Counted from the first letter of the stretch, positions 33,588 through 42,395 are shown. The stretch: 48,206 nucleotides of DNA from Flammeovirga aprica JL-4 (GCF_012844305.1 NZ_JABANE010000070.1:1-48206), one strand, 5' to 3'. Numbers and translations are program-made. The notes: a model not told the origin generated them from the sequence alone.

Positions 33588-34163
33588 TTATTCTTTTGGG
33601 CCGTAAATACCGAAGAAATAAAAATTGGTAATCTCTTTGACCATCTCTTGGGACGATGAAAACATTTCAATGTGTCTTGGATCTTCAATATAGGTTTGCA
33701 TATGATCCAGCATCGACAACATAAATTCAATACTTAAGTCCTCTCTGATCTCACCTGTAGCTTTCGCCTTCATTATCTCATTGACAAACAGAGCCCTTCC
33801 CTCTTTTTGCATCTCCTGCAATTCTTCCATCACTTCTGACTTTGTACTGAACATCTGTAAAAACTCCTCCAAAAACTTCTTACTCATGCTTCTAGAAAAC
33901 CTTACTTTCAAATCTGTCAGTTGTGTCAATGTCTCTCGAAAGGATAATTTCTGATCCACGATCTTATTGTACTCCACCATGGAAGTATCGTATAATGATC
34001 TGAAAATATGAAGCACAATGTCTTCCTTGTTTTTAAACTGACGGTAAAAACTCATCTTAGAAACTTGGGCCGTCTCATAGATCTCAGCAATGCTTACTTT
34101 CTTGATTCCTTGCTCAAAGAATAAGTCCTGTGCTGCTTTTAATATTTTATCTCTTGCTTTCAA
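33588..34163 (-). CDS. TetR-family transcriptional regulator
   Basis: This 191-residue repressor has an N-terminal helix-turn-helix (KILKAAQDLFFEQGIKKVSI, then AEIYETAQVSKMSFYRQFKN) and a helical ligand domain. It is the first gene of the outer-membrane protein/ABC operon, so it probably autoregulates that operon in response to a small hydrophobic ligand or an envelope signal. A palindromic operator lies directly before its ATG. Confidence 0.92.
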   Translation of the reverse strand: MKARDKILKAAQDLFFEQGIKKVSIAEIYETAQVSKMSFYRQFKNKEDIVLHIFRSLYDTSMVEYNKIVDQKLSFRETLTQLTDLKVRFSRSMSKKFLEEFLQMFSTKSEVMEELQEMQKEGRALFVNEIMKAKATGEIREDLSIEFMLSMLDHMQTYIEDPRHIEMFSSSQEMVKEITNFYFFGIYGPKE

Positions 34164-34224
34164 AAATGTTACTTATTTTTATATATGATACTAATATAGT
34201 AACATTTTAATTCATTAGTAACAT
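34163..34224. promoter_or_regulatory. TetR operator region
   Basis: AAAATGTTACT (34163-34173) and its exact inverse AGTAACATTTT (34198-34208) flank the palindrome-like GATACTAATATAGTAAC (34187-34203). A further AGTAACAT lies at 34217-34224, 19 bp from the previous copy. The sites lie directly against the TetR start codon, consistent with autorepression. Confidence 0.65.
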
Positions 34225-34256
34225 AAATGATTAGAATCATTATTTTATATCAAGTA

Positions 34257-34670
34257 TCAAAATGAAAAAGTTATGGGTACAATAACCCAACTATTCACAG
34301 CCCTACCATTTTCAATACCTGCCTCAAATGTCATTTTCCTCACTACTTCTATAGCATTTTTATCCGCTTCTTCTGATAATCCCCTCACTACTTCAAACTC
34401 ACTTGAGTGACCATATTTATCGACCAGAAATCTCACATAAACTTTACCTTCAATACAACCTTTTGCTTTTGGATATTTTAATTCTCTTTTTACGAAATCA
34501 GATAAAGATATACCTTCTTCATGGTAAAATTTTGGGAGTATTTCCGAGTACATGAAGTCCGCTTTCTCTTCTTCTATCTCAGCATTCATTTCTTTCGTAT
34601 GACAGCTTTCAAGTAAGTGACATGAAAGAAAAATGGAAAGTGTAAGTAATATCTTATTCATTAGTTTCAT
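34257..34670 (-). CDS. TonB C-terminal-domain lipoprotein
   Basis: This 137-residue lipoprotein (lipobox LLESC) has a TonB C-terminal domain (CIEGKVYVRFLVDKYGHSSEF, GLSEEADKNAIEVVRKM) but no membrane anchor helix or proline-rich spacer. It is therefore not an ordinary TonB and may be an accessory or decoy domain. Its start overlaps the 45-residue lipoprotein gene by up to 17 bp. Start codon ATG 34670 or 34661 is possible. Confidence 0.75.
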   Translation of the reverse strand: MKLMNKILLTLSIFLSCHLLESCHTKEMNAEIEEEKADFMYSEILPKFYHEEGISLSDFVKRELKYPKAKGCIEGKVYVRFLVDKYGHSSEFEVVRGLSEEADKNAIEVVRKMTFEAGIENGRAVNSWVIVPITFSF

Positions 34671-34791
34671 TTTTGGTTAAAGCATCTGTAATAATCTCTT
34701 GTGCTTTTTGGTTTATTTCCTCTTTTCCATGAGGTTTGTAACAAGAAATTATCATAATAATGAGAAGTAAATTGAATAGAATAGTTTGCAT
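34654..34791 (-). CDS. Small lipoprotein (45 residues), unannotated gap gene
   Basis: The ATG at 34791 opens a frame of 45 codons ending TAA at 34654. The predicted peptide starts MQTILFNLLLIIMIISCYKP, with a clear signal peptide and lipobox (IISC, Cys17), and a short charged mature tail (KEEINQKAQEIITDALTKNE). It overlaps the following TonB-domain gene by 17 bp, as co-translated genes do. Function unknown; the lipobox and overlap support a real gene. Confidence 0.6.
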   Translation of the reverse strand: MQTILFNLLLIIMIISCYKPHGKEEINQKAQEIITDALTKNETNE

Positions 34792-34915
34792 TTTTTTATT
34801 GTTGATCTTGGTTTAAAAGTAGTAAATATCTTTTTAACCCACAACTGAAGTTGTGGGCTTTTGGAGAGCTAATCTCACTTCTTTATCTTCCTTAAAGCGT
34901 TGACTCAGTGTCTCT

Positions 34916-34988
34916 AACCTTCAAGACTTCAGTCTTGATAAGGTTACAGTATCACCTGCCCATAGTTTTAACTTGGTGTACGAAACAT
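34916..34988. repeat. Left copy of the RAYT-flanking direct repeat
   Basis: It matches 35586-35659 apart from one indel and about three substitutions near its end (ACTTGGTGTACG here, ACTATGGTGCACG there). It contains the hairpin TCAAGACTTCAGTCTTGA and the CCATAGTTTTAACT stem region. Confidence 0.8.
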
Positions 34989-35073
34989 AAAACCAATTTT
35001 TGAAAAAGTCTCGTTTTCAAGTATATTCAACTACTAAGGAAACTATTCTCAATAATTAAAGCAACGATTCAAT

Positions 35074-35505
35074 ATGTCTCACTCCAATAATAATTTATGG
35101 ATTCATTTAGTTTGGTCTACTAAAGAAAAATGCCCTTTTTTTACTAAAGACATTTTAGACAATAAGGTATTGCCACTTATAAAAGAGATTGCAATAAAAG
35201 AAGGTTATCAAATTGATGCTATAAATGGGTATAAGGATCATATTCATTGTCTATTATTACTCCCAAACTCAGTTTCATTATCTACACTTGTGAAAAAATT
35301 GAAAGGTAAAAGTTCTTTCTTAATTAATGAAAATGAATTCTTTAAGAATAAATTTCAGTGGGGTATTGGCTATTTTGCAGTTTCTGTGAGCCCTAGGTTT
35401 ATTAACTCTACTAGATCTTACATTAGTGCTCAATGGGAGAAGCATGAAAAATTGAGTTTAGATGCTGAACTAGATTATTTTGAGTCACTTACTGTTATAA
35501 CTTGA
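35074..35505 (+). CDS. REP-associated tyrosine (Y1, IS200/IS605-like) transposase
   Basis: This 143-residue single-strand DNA transposase has the HUH motif DHIHCLL (His56, His58) and the catalytic tyrosine in SYISAQWEKH (Tyr116). SLSTLVKKLKGKSSFLIN and FQWGIGYFAVSVSP match the family consensus. Length is normal for TnpA/RAYT. The gene is intact and lies within palindromic ends, one of which begins at its own stop codon (35503-35505). It probably mobilises the REP-like palindromes seen here and at 11.8 kb. Confidence 0.88.
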   Translation: MSHSNNNLWIHLVWSTKEKCPFFTKDILDNKVLPLIKEIAIKEGYQIDAINGYKDHIHCLLLLPNSVSLSTLVKKLKGKSSFLINENEFFKNKFQWGIGYFAVSVSPRFINSTRSYISAQWEKHEKLSLDAELDYFESLTVIT

Positions 35506-35662
35506 AATGTTTCGTGCACCACGACTAAAGTCATGGGCAGGTGATACTGTCTCCATCAACACTGAAGTGTTGATTCCGTGTTTTTAACCTTCAAGACTTC
35601 AGTCTTGATAAGGTTACAGTATCACCTGCCCATAGTTTTAACTATGGTGCACGAAACATTTC
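35504..35662. repeat. Cloverleaf inverted repeat at the right transposon end
   Basis: Two 47-bp arms, inverted and nearly identical (GAAATGTTTCGTGCACC..., GGGCAGGTGATACTGT), enclose two further hairpins and each holds its own small hairpin. The structure resembles a paired REP (BIME) substrate of a RAYT. Confidence 0.75.
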
Positions 35663-35687
35663 AATTATAGGTCTGCGTAAAGTCACA

Positions 35688-35726
35688 AAAAAACGGGTAG
35701 CAAAACCACTTGGTCTCACCACCCGT
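35688..35726 (-). terminator. Terminator of the giant sulfatase gene
   Basis: Stem ACGGGT/ACCCGT (35693-35698 with 35721-35726) with imperfect inner pairing is followed on the minus strand by a seven-base T-run. It is 25 bp beyond the stop codon at 35751. Confidence 0.65.
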
Positions 35727-35750
35727 CCTATTATTTACTCTATTCTAATA

Positions 35751-38700
35751 TTATTTCACTTGTACTTTTGTTGTGTATTGACTTCCGTTTTTGGTGGTCA
35801 TTTTGAATAGATATAATCCACTTCTCCACCCTTCTACTGGGATTTTAATTGAAGCTATAGTTTTGTCAATAGATTGGATCAATTGACCCGTTGCTGTAAA
35901 GATCGTTACGTTTACAACATCTGCTGAAACTACGTTGACTTCAGAAGAAGCTGGGTTTGGATATACCTTGATTTCAACACCGTCGATTGTGATACTTGTT
36001 GGGTCTTCTGCAGTAATTGTGATCAAATCCTGTTGAGAAGAAGTATCAGTACCGTTTTCATTACTTACTGTCAAGGCTACAGTGTAGATCCCTGCCGATG
36101 CGTAAGTATGAGTTGGGTTTTGTACATCAGAAGATGAACCATCACCGAAGTCCCATGACCATGAAGTAGCATCTGTTGAAGCATCTGTAAATGTGATCGT
36201 TTCATTTACTTTTCCTTCTGTGATATCTACAGTGAATGAAGCTACTGGCGTTGGATTTACTACATCTAAATTCACCACAATGTCCATTGTTTTTGTGGCA
36301 GATGAATTATCATTCGATGCTGTAAGCGTTACTGTAAATGTTCCTGCAGATGCATAAGTATGTGATGGGCTTTGATCAGTTGATGTGTTATCATCGCCAA
36401 AGTTCCATGACCATGAAGTGGCATTACTTGATGCATCTGTAAATTGTACTGCCTCACCTAAAGTGATTTCAGTTTTTGATGCTGTGAAATCAGCCACAAC
36501 CTCTGCCGGTGTTTCTCCTTCGGTCACTGTGATGTAATCTGCTTTTGTTTCCACATCATCACCATTTTCGTTTGTTGCAGTCAAAGTCACTGTATACGTA
36601 CCTGCTGTTGTGTAGGCATGAGTAGGACTTTGGTCTGTTGATGTATTATCATCTCCAAAATTCCATGACCATGAAGTGGCGTCTGTTGAAGCATCTGTAA
36701 ACGTGATTGTTTCGTTTTCTTTCACTGCCGTTTTATCTGCAGAGAATGATGCTACTGGCAACGTACCTCCAGCAATTGGGTTTACAGTAATCTCCATTTC
36801 TTTGGTATCAGAAGATGATCCATCAGAAGCTGTCAATGTTACTGTAAATGTACCTGTTGTTGTGTAAGTATGTGAAGGGTTTTGGTCCGTCGATGTGTTC
36901 TCATCTCCGAAGTTCCATGACCATGAAGTGGCATCTTTTGAAGCATCTGTAAACTGGATTGCAGTTCCTAAAGTTACTTCTGTTGCGGATGCTGTAAAGT
37001 TCGCTTCCACTCCTGATGTTTCCTCACCTTCAGCCATTAAGACAATATCATCTACATCCAATGTCCCGTACCAGTTTCTAGCCATTGCAATTGTGGCATT
37101 GAAGTCTTCTTCCGCTTCGAAAGAAAGTATATGTGTATGCCAATCCGTCAATGAACCATCTTTGAACGATTCACCTTTTGCTCTTGGGCTATTGGATTCC
37201 ACATCCATAATCAATGGGAAGTGAATCGCAAGGCCCCTTGTTCTGACTGTCAAAGTGTATTTAGTTCCAGCTTTGAATGCAATCACTGTGTTCGTTCTAA
37301 ATTGACCGTTTGCTGAAGCAGTCGCATCGCTGTCACCGTATTGCATATATTTATTTCCACCTTCTTCTAAAACAGTTAATGTTCTTGGCTGATCAGGTTG
37401 CTGGAAAGCAATGTAATGGAATTTACGAGCGTCTGTTCTCTCCTCTTCCAAAAGAGCCGTATTTACATCGTATTCTGAGAAGTCATTTTTGTAAACTAAT
37501 TCATACGTTGTCGATGATACTTCAACAGTTTCAGAACCAGTTGCATCTGTTTTATCATTCGCAATTTCTAATGTCACTTGATAAGTACCACCATCCGCAT
37601 ATGTATGTATTGGGTTTTGCTCATCAGAAGTAGAACCGTCACCAAAATCCCATGACCATGATGTTACCTCACCTGCTGATTTATCCATAAACTGAATCGT
37701 CTTAGGATCATCAAAGTTCACTACATTATATACAAATGAAACCTCTAAATTAGGTACCTCTGTTACTGTGATGAAGTCCTCTTTTACCATTTCATCCTCA
37801 CCATCTTCATTCGTTACTTTCAACTTCACTGTATACTGCCCTGCCGTTGTATAAGTATGTGATGGGTTTTGCTCATCAGAAGTAGCATCGTCTCCAAAAT
37901 CCCATGACCATGATGTAATAGTTGTAGTTGATGCGTCTGTAAACTGCACTGCTGTGCCTTCTTCTACTTCTGTCATGTCTGCTGTAAATTCAGCTGTTGG
38001 GAATAAACCTACTGTGATGTAATCTTCCTTCACCAACTCATCTTCACCCGTCTCATTCGTTACTTTTAATGAAACTGTATACACACCTGCTGTTTGGTAC
38101 GTGTAGAAAGGGTTTTGATCTACTGAAGTTCCTCCATCACCGAAATTCCATAACCAAGCCGTTGGCAAGTGTTTCGATTCATCTTTAAAGCTCACCGTTA
38201 ATGGCTTATCACCTGTTACTCTATTGACGGCAAAAATCGCATCCGGTGCATATAATTTTCTGACCAATGTTTCTGTTACACTGCTGTTCGATGTACCTAT
38301 AGTAGTTGTGTTTGTGATGGCATTAAAACCTTCTAGCTCTACGGCATAGTTGATGACATCCATCTCCATTAATCCCATCAATACTACAGCACCTCTTACG
38401 TCCGTTGTATATGTTTCCGCATTGTCCGTATTCGTCACAACAACACCCGACATTGGTTTACTATTTTCATCTTTTAATAGAATAGTGAAGCTGTAAGTCT
38501 CAGGTACAAAAACCTTCATTGTTACATCAACAGCCACATCGTCATTCACCACAGAGAATTGTCCTTCTTTGCTATTAAAACCTTCTTTTTCTACTGTGTA
38601 TTTTTTCCCTTGGATATTTGAGGCCATCAATGTGACCATACCATTTGCGTCAGCTACTGCATCATCATAACCTGCAACTTTCACCACAGCACCTTCAATT

Positions 38701-41700
38701 GGAGCCTCGTTTTCATCCTTGATTGTAAAGACTACATTACGGTCTTGATCATTGACAAATGCACTTTTTAGAACTGCAGACACATCATCAATATAAAGTA
38801 CACCCGCTCCTTTTGTGCCATTATTAAAGCGGAAACCTACCCAGTTTAACGTAGCCGTCTCAGCGAAGTTTTTCACTGCTACTTCTTGTTCTACCGTCAG
38901 CCATTTTCCCTTTTCTAAAGTGGAAATGTCGATAGGTAATACCTGAGGTGCAATGTCATTAAACTTCGATAATAAAGAGATTTGACTCAATGTCGCGTCT
39001 GCATCAATATAAAGTTTGAAAGCTACTACAATGTGCTCTTCATCAATGACAGCATTTGATTGTAAACCACTCTTAGGAGTCTGATTTAAATTACCACTTG
39101 CAATTTCAGTATCGATCTGAACCTTTAGAGAAGCTGAACCGCCCCAAGCCATTTCGTCTGTAATCGTATAAATAGCATTTGTAGCCCAATCCGCACTCGT
39201 TGTATTTTCTTCGAAACCAAAAGCACACGAATTGACCAATGAGTTTGGATTCTTCATACAACCATCTGCCACAACTTCTTCCTGAGGCATTGTCACTCTG
39301 ATATCATCAAAGTAAATAGTGGTTTTATCACCTGCATCAGCAACTTGAATCTGTAATTTGATTCTCTTGAAATCATTGAGCTCATCCGGTGTAATTTCTC
39401 TTTTCAATTGTACCCATTCTCCTTGCGGAAGACCAGTCAGGTCAAATTGAGTTACTGGAGAAGTCAAGTCTGCTACCCTTACTTTATTGATGGTACTTCC
39501 TTCTTCAATAAACACTTTCATAGAGAATTCTAGGTTAGTGTCTGTTGGTAAAGGTGCTGAGTTTTTATCCACATAAACTGATTTTGTTTTATCTAAAACA
39601 CCATCATTCACAAAACGCATTACTCTTTTTCCTTGAGGATTACCGTTTAAATCCACAATACAAAATTCACTATCACCTGTCCATCTTACTCTGACTTTAC
39701 CAGCGCCAAGGTCTATTAAAGTTGGACCTTCAAAACCAAATAAATGAGAGTTTAAAAAGTTTTCATCTGATGGATCATTAGGGACGTCTTTCGGTGTTTC
39801 ATCCGCAGGGTCTGTTCCTCCTTCAGCCACATCTGATGTTTTCTTCTCTAATTTAATATCATCAATAAATAAGTAGCCTTCACCTTGAGTATTTAAATCT
39901 ACTTCTCTTACTCTAATGGTCACTTGACCGTTTTCAGGATCACTGTCTTTACCGAAGCTGATATTTTTCTTCAGCGTCACCCATCCGTCTTCGTCTGTTA
40001 AAGCAGAAATATCAAAAGAGTTGACAATAAATAAACTTTGTGCCTTATTATCTTTTAAGATCACATCAAAAGATTTGATTTTATTACCTGCCTTGCCTTT
40101 TACCTTTAATGACAATTCATAATCACCCTCGTTCATGTACAATGACTTGATTGGTGAATGCGCTGCTAATGCTACGTTTCCTGATACCAATGAAACATCT
40201 GACATATTTAAACTTCTATTTCCTGAAGCCTTTTCATCTTGAGAATAGCCCGCATTGGTACCAAAAAACCAGCTTTTTTCTTCTTCATCAATCCATTGAG
40301 TGCCTTCAAAACCAAATAGAACAGGATCTAAACCTTTAAATTCTATTGGAATTACTTCCTCTATTTCAATATCATCAAAATAGACCGTTGAAGATGTTCC
40401 TCCGTTTTCAGCTGCGTCTCCAGGCTGTATGACTAAAGAGAATGTACCTTCATTAGAAGTACCGCTTGCCATAGTGAAATCATAACTTACATCTACCCAC
40501 GACCCTGTAGTTGACGGCAAGTAAAAAGGATCTAAGTTGGCGCTTGGGTTTTTCATAAAGATTCTAAAACGACTCGCCGCACTATTCGGCTCAATAAATA
40601 CTTTCGCTTTGAACTTGTATTTTCCTGCTGCTAATTTCACCATTCCTGCTGGAGCATGCGCCGCGCCACCATTGCCCGTCAAGGCCGCTGTATGATGGAA
40701 CTTTAAACTGAAGTTGCCACTTGCTGCTTTTTCATCAGAAATAGAGAAATCGTTACTTGCACCCATCGACCATTTTTTGGCTGTACCATCTACTACTGCT
40801 GTTCCTTCAAAACCGAAAAGGTCTGCATTTAATGGTAAATCTGAAACTTCTACCGCCGGAGGAGCAGGAATTTCAGGACCAGAAGTCATCCATTGTAAAA
40901 ACTTAGTACCCGCACCATACAGCTCATTGGTCTGAACCATTCTATGCTTTAAACTCGCTTCCAATTCCAATGCTTTTTCCATGTACATCGCATAGTTCGC
41001 ACCTTCAATATCTGCCAGTTGATTGGTCGTTTCCAATGGGTCAACTTCAAGATCAATCAAGTAAGCATCATCCTTATTACTCAATACTAACTTGTAACGA
41101 GTTGTGGCAGCAGAAACCCACCATCCTGCATCTTCAGTAATAAATACAGTATCGTCTTCTGTTACCATTAAATCATCGCTTGTATATAAGTGCGATTGGT
41201 CTTTACCGTGAACATCTGACATAGCCGGCAAACCTGCCAAACCTAAGATTGTTGGTCCTACATCCACATTGACATGAGGGGTAGTGACAATTTTTCCACT
41301 AGGGATTTTCTTAGGGTAACGAATCATGAAAGGGATCTTTGCTGAGCTTTCATAAGGCACACCTTTATTGATACGGCTGTACTCAAAAAGCATATCACCG
41401 TGATCTACAGTGTAAATAATAATGGTATTATCCAGCTGACCTTTGTCTTCCAAAAGTTTCAACATTTTACCAATATTATCATCCACTGCTTTCACCATAC
41501 CCCAATATTCTTGCATATAAAACTCATCAAAAGAGCTGTATCTGTCTGAACCTGGATGAACGTCGTTGTTATTTTGCTTATCTGCCCAGTTGGGTCTTGA
41601 ACCTTCCTTATCATACGTTAAATCATAAGTATAAGGGGCTGTGAAATTCACATTTCTACACCAATCATGATACTCCGGTGCAGAGTGGTTAGGTGTATGC

Positions 41701-42395
41701 GGATCTGGAATTGAGATCATCAAACAGAAAGGGTTTTGAGCATCAATATCATCTTCCATAATTTCGATGGCTTTATCTGTAAAAAACTCCGTAGCATAAA
41801 TCCAATCGCCACTCGGTTTTCCTTGCTCACCCCAATCATAAGGAGGAACACCATCCTCGTTGAACCATGTCCAGTGTTCTTTTTCAATACGCCATTTGAT
41901 ATTGTCAAAACCAAAATTTCTTCCTGCACCCCAAACTTGCGTAGCAGGATCATCTTTTCCTTCTAAGTGCCATTTTCCCACATAAGAAGTACTGTAACCG
42001 TTCTCCTTTAAAACGTGAGCCCATGTTTTCATATCATCATGCATTGGTCTGTCATTACGAGCAGCACCTGTTGAACCAGGATATAATGATGTGATAAATG
42101 AGGCTCTTGAGGGAGTACAAGTTGGTGATGAGGCATAGTGCTTTGTACTCACTGCACCTTCAGTTCCCAAACGGTCCATGTTGGGAGTGGCCACCTGATC
42201 TGTAGCATTCCAAGGGTTGTAATACTCCTCTTTCGTAAGATTGCCACTGTGTAAATTAAGATCTCTGTATTTACTGACGGTTTTAAAACTGTGTTCGTCA
42301 GTGTGAATAATTAAGACGTTGGGCTTGTCTTGAGCGAATAGCAGATTCGTCACAAAGATCAAAAAGACGCCAAAAAAAAGTTCGCTTCTTTTCAT
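35751..42395 (-). CDS. Giant modular T9SS-secreted sulfatase (2214 residues)
   Basis: This secreted formylglycine sulfatase presumably removes sulfate esters from a marine polysaccharide. The order is: signal peptide (1-22); S1-type sulfatase about 23-500, with Asp33, CTPSR at 93-97 (Cys93 to formylglycine) and TVDHGD metal ligands; four beta-sandwich modules, each opening with a FGFE box, near 527, 694, 887 and 1060; two CarboxypepD_reg-like domains (about 1218-1390); three PKD domains (WxFGDG near 1419, 1501, 1585); a CBM-like module (about 1632-1785); four near-identical PKD domains (1828, 1911, 2001, 2083); and a type A T9SS sorting domain (about 2145-2214, ending KVQVK). The family usually has about 450-600 residues, so three-quarters of this protein is accessory. 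It is divergent from the GH16 gene. Exact sulfatase subfamily and bond are not determined. Confidence 0.88.
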   Translation of the reverse strand: MKRSELFFGVFLIFVTNLLFAQDKPNVLIIHTDEHSFKTVSKYRDLNLHSGNLTKEEYYNPWNATDQVATPNMDRLGTEGAVSTKHYASSPTCTPSRASFITSLYPGSTGAARNDRPMHDDMKTWAHVLKENGYSTSYVGKWHLEGKDDPATQVWGAGRNFGFDNIKWRIEKEHWTWFNEDGVPPYDWGEQGKPSGDWIYATEFFTDKAIEIMEDDIDAQNPFCLMISIPDPHTPNHSAPEYHDWCRNVNFTAPYTYDLTYDKEGSRPNWADKQNNNDVHPGSDRYSSFDEFYMQEYWGMVKAVDDNIGKMLKLLEDKGQLDNTIIIYTVDHGDMLFEYSRINKGVPYESSAKIPFMIRYPKKIPSGKIVTTPHVNVDVGPTILGLAGLPAMSDVHGKDQSHLYTSDDLMVTEDDTVFITEDAGWWVSAATTRYKLVLSNKDDAYLIDLEVDPLETTNQLADIEGANYAMYMEKALELEASLKHRMVQTNELYGAGTKFLQWMTSGPEIPAPPAVEVSDLPLNADLFGFEGTAVVDGTAKKWSMGASNDFSISDEKAASGNFSLKFHHTAALTGNGGAAHAPAGMVKLAAGKYKFKAKVFIEPNSAASRFRIFMKNPSANLDPFYLPSTTGSWVDVSYDFTMASGTSNEGTFSLVIQPGDAAENGGTSSTVYFDDIEIEEVIPIEFKGLDPVLFGFEGTQWIDEEEKSWFFGTNAGYSQDEKASGNRSLNMSDVSLVSGNVALAAHSPIKSLYMNEGDYELSLKVKGKAGNKIKSFDVILKDNKAQSLFIVNSFDISALTDEDGWVTLKKNISFGKDSDPENGQVTIRVREVDLNTQGEGYLFIDDIKLEKKTSDVAEGGTDPADETPKDVPNDPSDENFLNSHLFGFEGPTLIDLGAGKVRVRWTGDSEFCIVDLNGNPQGKRVMRFVNDGVLDKTKSVYVDKNSAPLPTDTNLEFSMKVFIEEGSTINKVRVADLTSPVTQFDLTGLPQGEWVQLKREITPDELNDFKRIKLQIQVADAGDKTTIYFDDIRVTMPQEEVVADGCMKNPNSLVNSCAFGFEENTTSADWATNAIYTITDEMAWGGSASLKVQIDTEIASGNLNQTPKSGLQSNAVIDEEHIVVAFKLYIDADATLSQISLLSKFNDIAPQVLPIDISTLEKGKWLTVEQEVAVKNFAETATLNWVGFRFNNGTKGAGVLYIDDVSAVLKSAFVNDQDRNVVFTIKDENEAPIEGAVVKVAGYDDAVADANGMVTLMASNIQGKKYTVEKEGFNSKEGQFSVVNDDVAVDVTMKVFVPETYSFTILLKDENSKPMSGVVVTNTDNAETYTTDVRGAVVLMGLMEMDVINYAVELEGFNAITNTTTIGTSNSSVTETLVRKLYAPDAIFAVNRVTGDKPLTVSFKDESKHLPTAWLWNFGDGGTSVDQNPFYTYQTAGVYTVSLKVTNETGEDELVKEDYITVGLFPTAEFTADMTEVEEGTAVQFTDASTTTITSWSWDFGDDATSDEQNPSHTYTTAGQYTVKLKVTNEDGEDEMVKEDFITVTEVPNLEVSFVYNVVNFDDPKTIQFMDKSAGEVTSWSWDFGDGSTSDEQNPIHTYADGGTYQVTLEIANDKTDATGSETVEVSSTTYELVYKNDFSEYDVNTALLEEERTDARKFHYIAFQQPDQPRTLTVLEEGGNKYMQYGDSDATASANGQFRTNTVIAFKAGTKYTLTVRTRGLAIHFPLIMDVESNSPRAKGESFKDGSLTDWHTHILSFEAEEDFNATIAMARNWYGTLDVDDIVLMAEGEETSGVEANFTASATEVTLGTAIQFTDASKDATSWSWNFGDENTSTDQNPSHTYTTTGTFTVTLTASDGSSSDTKEMEITVNPIAGGTLPVASFSADKTAVKENETITFTDASTDATSWSWNFGDDNTSTDQSPTHAYTTAGTYTVTLTATNENGDDVETKADYITVTEGETPAEVVADFTASKTEITLGEAVQFTDASSNATSWSWNFGDDNTSTDQSPSHTYASAGTFTVTLTASNDNSSATKTMDIVVNLDVVNPTPVASFTVDITEGKVNETITFTDASTDATSWSWDFGDGSSSDVQNPTHTYASAGIYTVALTVSNENGTDTSSQQDLITITAEDPTSITIDGVEIKVYPNPASSEVNVVSADVVNVTIFTATGQLIQSIDKTIASIKIPVEGWRSGLYLFKMTTKNGSQYTTKVQVK

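Larger units (their letters stand above)
34838..35662. mobile_element. REP-associated (RAYT/IS200-like) transposon with palindromic ends
   Basis: The Y1 transposase gene (35074-35505) is flanked by a 73-74 bp near-identical direct repeat (34916-34988 and 35586-35659). The right end also has a 47-bp near-perfect inverted repeat (35504-35550 with 35616-35662) enclosing hairpins ATCAACACT/AGTGTTGAT and TCAAGACT/AGTCTTGA, which together fold as a cloverleaf. A perfect palindrome, CCCACAACTGAAGTTGTGGG, marks the left side (34838-34857). Outer boundaries are approximate; no target duplication is expected for this class. Confidence 0.75.

Noticed and set aside
33584..33730. N-terminal extension of the outer-membrane protein
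   Set aside because: It overlaps the TetR gene, and a clean signal peptide starts at 33583.
36000..37000. Regular 250-270 bp repeats suggesting a CRISPR or satellite array
   Set aside because: The repeats are in frame and encode PKD domains; there are no short direct repeats separated by unique spacers.
41720..41966. Short frames on both strands inside the sulfatase domain
   Set aside because: They are shadows of the catalytic domain and have no start context or recognisable motifs.
35751..42395. The gene might be several genes fused by an assembly or sequencing error
   Set aside because: The frame is open throughout, the domain order is sensible (signal, enzyme, binding modules, PKDs, T9SS tail), and the T9SS domain is only useful at the end of one long secreted protein.
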